Under the pieces are notes generated by a model. That model did not search any database. It saw nothing but the letters and a program-made list of their open reading frames with translations, and was not told the origin of the DNA. From Burkholderiales bacterium (lineage in GTDB: Bacteria; Pseudomonadota; Gammaproteobacteria; Burkholderiales; SG8-41): a DNA stretch of 13,916 bases. The stretch is taken from assembly GCA_005800795.1 (NCBI GenBank), contig SYEN01000453.1, positions 1 to 13,916 of the forward strand, written 5' to 3'. Below are positions 13,616 through 13,916 of the stretch, piece by piece. A program made the translations under genes and the position numbers. The stretch's first letter is position 1. The number at the start of each line of letters is the position of its first letter.

Positions 13616-13916
13616 TCAATGATCGCCCGGCGGATGCGTCAGACGCTCCGTGAAGGCAATCGCCACCGCCGACAACACGAAGGTCAGGTGGATGATCGTC
13701 TGCCACATCATGGTTTTCTGATCCAGTTTGCTGGCGTTGATGAACGTCTGCAACAGGTGGATGGACGAAATACCGATGATCGCGGTCGCGAGTTTTACCT
13801 TCAGCACGCCGGCATTCACGCACGACAGCCACTCCGGCTGATCTGGATGATCTTTTAGATCAAGCCGCGAGACGAAGGTTTCCCACCCACCCACGATCAC
13901 CATCACCAACAGATTC
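13616..13916 (-). CDS. yqhA: YqhA/UPF0114 family membrane protein, C-terminal part
   Basis: The open frame continues past the right edge, so the start is outside the window and about 100 residues are visible. NLLVMVIVGGWETFVSRLD, AGVLKVKLATAIIGISSIHL, MMWQTIIHLTFVLSA and ERLTH follow E. coli YqhA (about 164 residues) in order, including the conserved AISSIHLL-like and IIHLTFVLSA blocks. These cover the end of one membrane helix and two further helices of an inner-membrane protein. The cellular role of this family is not settled. It converges on the signalling operon, with the terminator between them. Confidence 0.88.
   Translation of the reverse strand, partial: NLLVMVIVGGWETFVSRLDLKDHPDQPEWLSCVNAGVLKVKLATAIIGISSIHLLQTFINASKLDQKTMMWQTIIHLTFVLSAVAIAFTERLTHPPGDH

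Overview
The window looks like a chromosomal segment of a GC-rich betaproteobacterium, most likely in or near the Burkholderiales. The pointers are two orphan Bug/TctC-type solute receptors, a CaiB/BaiF CoA-transferase beside one of them, a PilG-type response regulator of the type IV pilus (Chp) kind, and a YqhA/UPF0114 gene. No rRNA, tRNA, CRISPR, integrase or transposase was seen. This placement is inferred from gene families, not from a database search.

Layout. 1-292 (-) is the N-terminal part of a family 5 (Dpp/Opp-like) ABC-transporter binding protein. It is divergent from argE (396-1565, +), which has a clear sigma70-type promoter. Three minus-strand genes follow, to be read right to left: a CoA-transferase (5950-7164), a Bug receptor (4909-5895) and a large secreted tricorn-like S41 protease (1596-4904). 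The protease start lies directly on the receptor's stop codon. A membrane-anchored Mrr-like protein (7275-7841, +) sits divergent to the CoA-transferase. Next are two minus-strand genes, a FIST sensor protein (8944-10050) and a second Bug receptor (7924-8892). Divergent from FIST across a 304-base gap is a two-gene signalling operon: a PilG-like receiver protein (10355-10795) overlapping by ATGA a ChpA/PilL-like Hpt protein (10792-13251). The Hpt reading frame is probably broken by a 1-base shift and continues to 13505. The operon ends in three tandem hairpin units, the last a strong terminator. The 3' part of a yqhA/UPF0114 gene (13616-13916, -) closes the window.

How the genes fit together. 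The minus-strand receptor, CoA-transferase and protease suggest uptake and CoA activation of a carboxylic acid next to exported peptide degradation, but the substrates cannot be read from sequence. The FIST, PilG and Hpt genes look like a small sensory relay that lacks its own CheA kinase domain.

The most unusual non-genic feature is a short AT-rich repeat (core GTAAGTAATTGTTTTTATTG) present in four separate intergenic regions: 1583-1618, 5904-5941, 7843-7879 and 10084-10119. It touches gene ends, a ribosome binding site and a divergent promoter region, and nothing annotated explains it.
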